This document shows positions 53,783 to 55,830 of a stretch of DNA of 55,830 bases, piece after piece. Position numbers and translations under genes: made by a program. Origin of the DNA: Clostridia bacterium (GTDB taxonomy: Bacteria; Bacillota; Clostridia; Oscillospirales; CAG-382); the NCBI GenBank assembly GCA_017396825.1, contig JAFQKR010000020.1:1-55830 (forward strand). Reading direction: 5' to 3'. The stretch's first letter is position 1. The number at the start of each line of letters is the position of its first letter. The notes under the pieces are model-generated. The model worked only from the letters and a program-made list of their open reading frames with translations. It did no database searches and was not told where the DNA came from.

Positions 53783-54630
53783 ATCAACTTTTCCTCCTCA
53801 AGTATACCGATTACCGTTTTAGAGATGTACTCTCCCGCCGTTACGGGAGCCACCTTCCCGGGTAATCCCAATGCCCATATAACGTTTTTTCCCTTTGCCG
53901 CCGCAGAATCCACTCCACCGGGATGGGTGGCCAGGTCTATTATAGGGGTGGAGTCCTTAACCCTTTGCAAAAGCTCGCCCGTCAAAAGCATGGCGGGAAC
54001 GGTATTGAATATCAGCCCAAAGCCGGATATTTTTTTCGATAGGCAAGGATACTCTACTACATCCACTCCCAGAATTCTGCAAACTGCCTTTTCCTTGGGG
54101 TTACGAGTGGCAACGCTGACCTCCGCGCCCAAGCCCTTCAAGGCAAGGGCTAAGGTCTTCCCCACTCTACCAAGCCCCATTATAAGGCATTTGGTGCCAT
54201 GCACTGTAGTCGGCAAAGCCTCCATTGCTATGGCTATTGCCCCCTCCGCCGTAGGGATAGTGTTAAGAAGCTGGAGCTCCTCCTTGGCGTAGTAGTCATG
54301 TACCCATCTGCCCTCAAAATCCTCCTGCTTTATCATGCCGCCAAGGAAAAGGGCGGTAGGAGAAGCAAGTCTGTCCACATCTTCAAGGGTTACCTCACCG
54401 CCGTACAACGGAGCGTTTACACACCTTCTGTCCCTGCTTATAGGGAGAGGAAGCACCACTGCCAAGGCATCGCAAAGGGCGCTTTCAAGTTCTGTGCATC
54501 TGGTTGCGCCGCCTATATCAACGCCGTCCAAGGCAAAAACAGCGCATTCGTAACCACTCGCGGCGAGGGCAGCGGCAAGAACCCCTTGTCTGCGGTCGCC
54601 GCCTATTACCGCAATTTTTATATTTGACAT
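53779..54630 (-). CDS. dpaA: Dipicolinate synthase subunit A
   Basis: From ATG 54630 (GGAGGG upstream) it has 283 residues. It reduces or dehydrates the dihydrodipicolinate intermediate. Features are IAVIGGDRRQG, a first Rossmann-like domain, LNTIPTAEGAI, and the NAD(P)-binding MGLGRVGKTLALAL. A sigma-K-like promoter lies upstream at 54658-54686. Confidence 0.93.
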   Translation of the reverse strand: MSNIKIAVIGGDRRQGVLAAALAASGYECAVFALDGVDIGGATRCTELESALCDALAVVLPLPISRDRRCVNAPLYGGEVTLEDVDRLASPTALFLGGMIKQEDFEGRWVHDYYAKEELQLLNTIPTAEGAIAIAMEALPTTVHGTKCLIMGLGRVGKTLALALKGLGAEVSVATRNPKEKAVCRILGVDVVEYPCLSKKISGFGLIFNTVPAMLLTGELLQRVKDSTPIIDLATHPGGVDSAAAKGKNVIWALGLPGKVAPVTAGEYISKTVIGILEEEKLI

Positions 54631-54657
54631 AAAAACCCTCCATACAGTTTTATGATA

Positions 54658-54686
54658 TATAATATGAAGAGTTTTGTTTTTTGGTG
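54658..54686 (-). promoter_or_regulatory. Sigma-K-type promoter for dpaA-dpaB
   Basis: On the minus strand CACC (54686-54683), 16 bases, then CATATTATA (54666-54658), which matches mACm-16-CATAnnnTA of Bacillus sigma-K. The ATG is 28 bases downstream. Mother-cell sigma-K control is the known regime of dpaAB. Confidence 0.65.
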
Positions 54687-54730
54687 TCGATAAAAAAGCA
54701 GGCGGCATTCTGCAAAAACACATTAAACGC

Positions 54731-54760
54731 TTGACAAAAGGAAGGCTTGTATGTTATAAT
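54731..54760 (+). promoter_or_regulatory. Sigma-A-type promoter for tRNA-Thr (CGU)
   Basis: TTGACA (54731-54736), 18 bases, TATAAT (54755-54760), about 25 bases before the tRNA. It is on the strand opposite to dpaA. Confidence 0.8.
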
Positions 54761-54784
54761 TCGTTTTGCAAAAAATAAATGCTT

Positions 54785-54859
54785 GCTGGTGTGGCGCAGT
54801 GGTAGCGCAATTGATTCGTAATCAATAGGCCAGGGGTTCAAATCCCCTCACCAGCTCCA
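54785..54859 (+). tRNA. tRNA-Thr (anticodon CGU)
   Basis: The acceptor GCTGGTG pairs with CACCAGC, discriminator T and encoded CCA. The anticodon stem is ATTGA/TCAAT with loop TTCGTAA, giving CGU. Acceptor and T arm match the UGU tRNA at 40171 closely. Confidence 0.95.
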
Positions 54860-54867
54860 AAAGCAAA

Positions 54868-54906
54868 AACCTCCCCGTGGATAGTTCCACGGGGAGGTTC
54901 TTTTTT
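54868..54906. terminator. Terminator after tRNA-Thr, facing the amidase gene
   Basis: AACCTCCCCGTGG with CCACGGGGAGGTT, loop ATAGTT, then TTCTTTTTT on the plus strand. It ends at the amidase stop and can serve both strands, though the minus-strand T-run is weaker. Confidence 0.9.
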
Positions 54907-55669
54907 ATTCTATACCTGCATCTTTTTTTAATATTTCCGAAGCATCAAGATTATCTGCGGTGCCGTCACCATTTACATCGGCGGCCTGCTTTTGAGAATC
55001 GGTCAATTCCGCAAGACCCGCATCGTACATAAGGATGCGGGCAGCATCAAGGTTGTCCGATTCTCCGTCACCGTTTACATCTCCCTGCACATTTTTTAGT
55101 TTAAGACCTAACACCTCCGCTATTGCACGAGCATCGGCTTTGGCTATTTCTTTTAAATTGTTAATAATCCACTGTGCGCCTTCTAAAGTATCGTGGAACT
55201 CGTGCTCGATGAGGACGGGTGCTATACCGTACTCCGCAGGCACACGAAGCTCACCGAAATTGAAAGCACCCGTATTCCAGGCATAGATAGCAGGCTGTAC
55301 GGCACGGTTGCTTTTTATGGGGCATATACGGTTGAGTTCGCCTACGAGCCCTAACGCCAAGGCTTTTGATAGGGGATACGACGGATGATAAAACAAGCAA
55401 GCACCCTTACCGCCGCCTGCGTTGCTATGCAGGGCGACGTATACGTTGCAACCAAGGTGTTTTGCCTCTTCGGGTCTGCCCGTGTACTGACGGTCGGCGT
55501 TATAGACCGTTGTGAGTATAGGCTGCACACCCTCGTACCTTTCAAGTTCTCGTACCAAGAAAGGGGCAAGTTTGTCCATCTGTTCTTTTTCAGTATAGCC
55601 TTTAATGATATATGGCTTATAATGGTTTGCAGGGGATATATATATCTTTATTGGTTTATTCTTCGTCAT
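54905..55669 (-). CDS. N-acetylmuramoyl-L-alanine amidase (Amidase_3) with dockerin-like C-terminus
   Basis: The ATG at 55669 gives 254 residues and no signal peptide. The amidase domain (about 1-190) keeps likely zinc ligands: His in SPANHYK, Glu in TEKEQ, His in LHSNA, Glu in IEHEFHD. The last 60 residues form two dockerin type I repeats, GDVNGDGESDNLDAARIL and ADVNGDGTADNLDASEIL. It overlaps a phage-type holin gene by 14 bases, so it is a lysis cassette. A dockerin on an intracellular lysis enzyme is unusual. Confidence 0.88.
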   Translation of the reverse strand: MTKNKPIKIYISPANHYKPYIIKGYTEKEQMDKLAPFLVRELERYEGVQPILTTVYNADRQYTGRPEEAKHLGCNVYVALHSNAGGGKGACLFYHPSYPLSKALALGLVGELNRICPIKSNRAVQPAIYAWNTGAFNFGELRVPAEYGIAPVLIEHEFHDTLEGAQWIINNLKEIAKADARAIAEVLGLKLKNVQGDVNGDGESDNLDAARILMYDAGLAELTDSQKQAADVNGDGTADNLDASEILKKDAGIE

Positions 55670-55829
55670 CTCCCTTTTCCTCCACACTGTTTTTCAGGCG
55701 TTTAGCTATCTTTATCAGGAAGACCGGCATAGGAACTCCTATTTCCGTTAGGTTTTCAAGTATGCTTATGCACTCATTTATAACAAGCCACACAGTGCAA
55801 AGCATAGCAAAATAGGGGCTTGCGTTGAT
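55656..55829 (-). CDS. Phage-type holin, C-terminal part (cut by window edge)
   Basis: The visible 57 residues (frame open to the window end) start INASPYFAMLCTVWLVINE, followed by CISILENLTEIGVPMPVFL, then a basic tail and KGDDEE. This closely resembles the C-terminal half of phage holin family 4 proteins, with a membrane segment and the ILENL-GVP motif. It overlaps the amidase start, the normal holin-endolysin order. It may belong to a prophage remnant or a co-opted lysis system. Confidence 0.8.
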   Translation of the reverse strand: MNASPYFAMLCTVWLVINECISILENLTEIGVPMPVFLIKIAKRLKNSVEEKGDDEE

Positions 55830-55830
55830 A

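Noticed and set aside
53855-53862. TTCCCGGG resembling a Noc-binding site
   Set aside because: It matches the 14-base site at only 11 positions, lies inside dpaA coding sequence, and no others were seen. It is within chance.
1-55830. CRISPR array, rRNA, insertion sequence or transposase
   Set aside because: No regularly spaced repeats, rRNA sequence, transposase motifs or terminal inverted repeats with target duplication were seen.

Overview
The window looks like a chromosomal segment of an uncultured, spore-forming member of the Clostridia (Bacillota), probably an anaerobic gut-type lineage. The evidence is the following. There are Gram-positive dcw genes with a PASTA-bearing class B PBP and a short FtsL. 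Ribosomal protein L27 has an N-terminal QFFA-HKKG extension next to its protease Prp. The dipicolinate synthase genes dpaA and dpaB are present with a good sigma-K-type promoter. There is a ferredoxin-dependent 2-oxoacid oxidoreductase, ThyX instead of ThyA, two leucine-rich-repeat lipoproteins, and a lytic amidase with a dockerin-like tail. No complete phage, insertion sequence, rRNA or CRISPR array is visible. Species-level assignment is not possible by eye.

Layout. From 1 to about 38.6 kb every gene is on the minus strand. Bases 1-3353 hold a surface-fibre cassette: a degenerate HD-GYP/EAL protein, two TasA/camelysin-like proteins with SipW-type signals, and the start of a probable SipW-type signal peptidase. 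Bases 3584-7198 hold a lactate/malate operon (Ldh_2 dehydrogenase, malic enzyme, nickel-pincer lactate racemase larA). Bases 7370-22021 read as one very long unit running from thyX to folD. It covers nucleotide synthesis, MltG, TrhP, a four-subunit oxidoreductase, ispDF, two M16 peptidase-like proteins, lgt and folD. Two LRR lipoproteins, a PH-domain protein and ftsZ follow. The dcw cluster runs from mraZ (36678) to ftsQ (26652), without murD, murE, murC or ftsA.

Bases 36955-47776 are of mixed orientation: a double-anchored parvulin, birA-bioY, tRNA-Thr and tRNA-Tyr, a small membrane protein, a FlaA1-like nucleotide-sugar dehydratase, hpt, a solitary parB, a serine hydrolase, prfA and an S1-domain protein. 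From 47773 onward most genes are again on the minus strand. They are an aconitase-family hydratase after obgE, the rplU-prp-rpmA-obgE ribosomal unit, the sporulation set dpaA-dpaB-tepA, a second tRNA-Thr, and a lysis pair made of a dockerin-tailed amidase and a holin cut by the window end.

How the genes fit together. Much of the window builds and divides the cell envelope (MraZ control, RsmH, FtsL, PBP, MurF, MraY, FtsW, MurG, FtsQ, FtsZ, MltG, a foldase). A second theme is anaerobic carbon metabolism through lactate, malate and ferredoxin-linked 2-oxoacids. A third is sporulation. The parts least like standard annotation are the degenerate HD-GYP/EAL + TasA + SipW cassette, the holin/dockerin-amidase pair, the phased G-runs upstream of mraZ, and the PH protein with a TSP3-like calcium motif behind ftsZ. 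Promoters, terminators and operators were found by eye and none has been tested.
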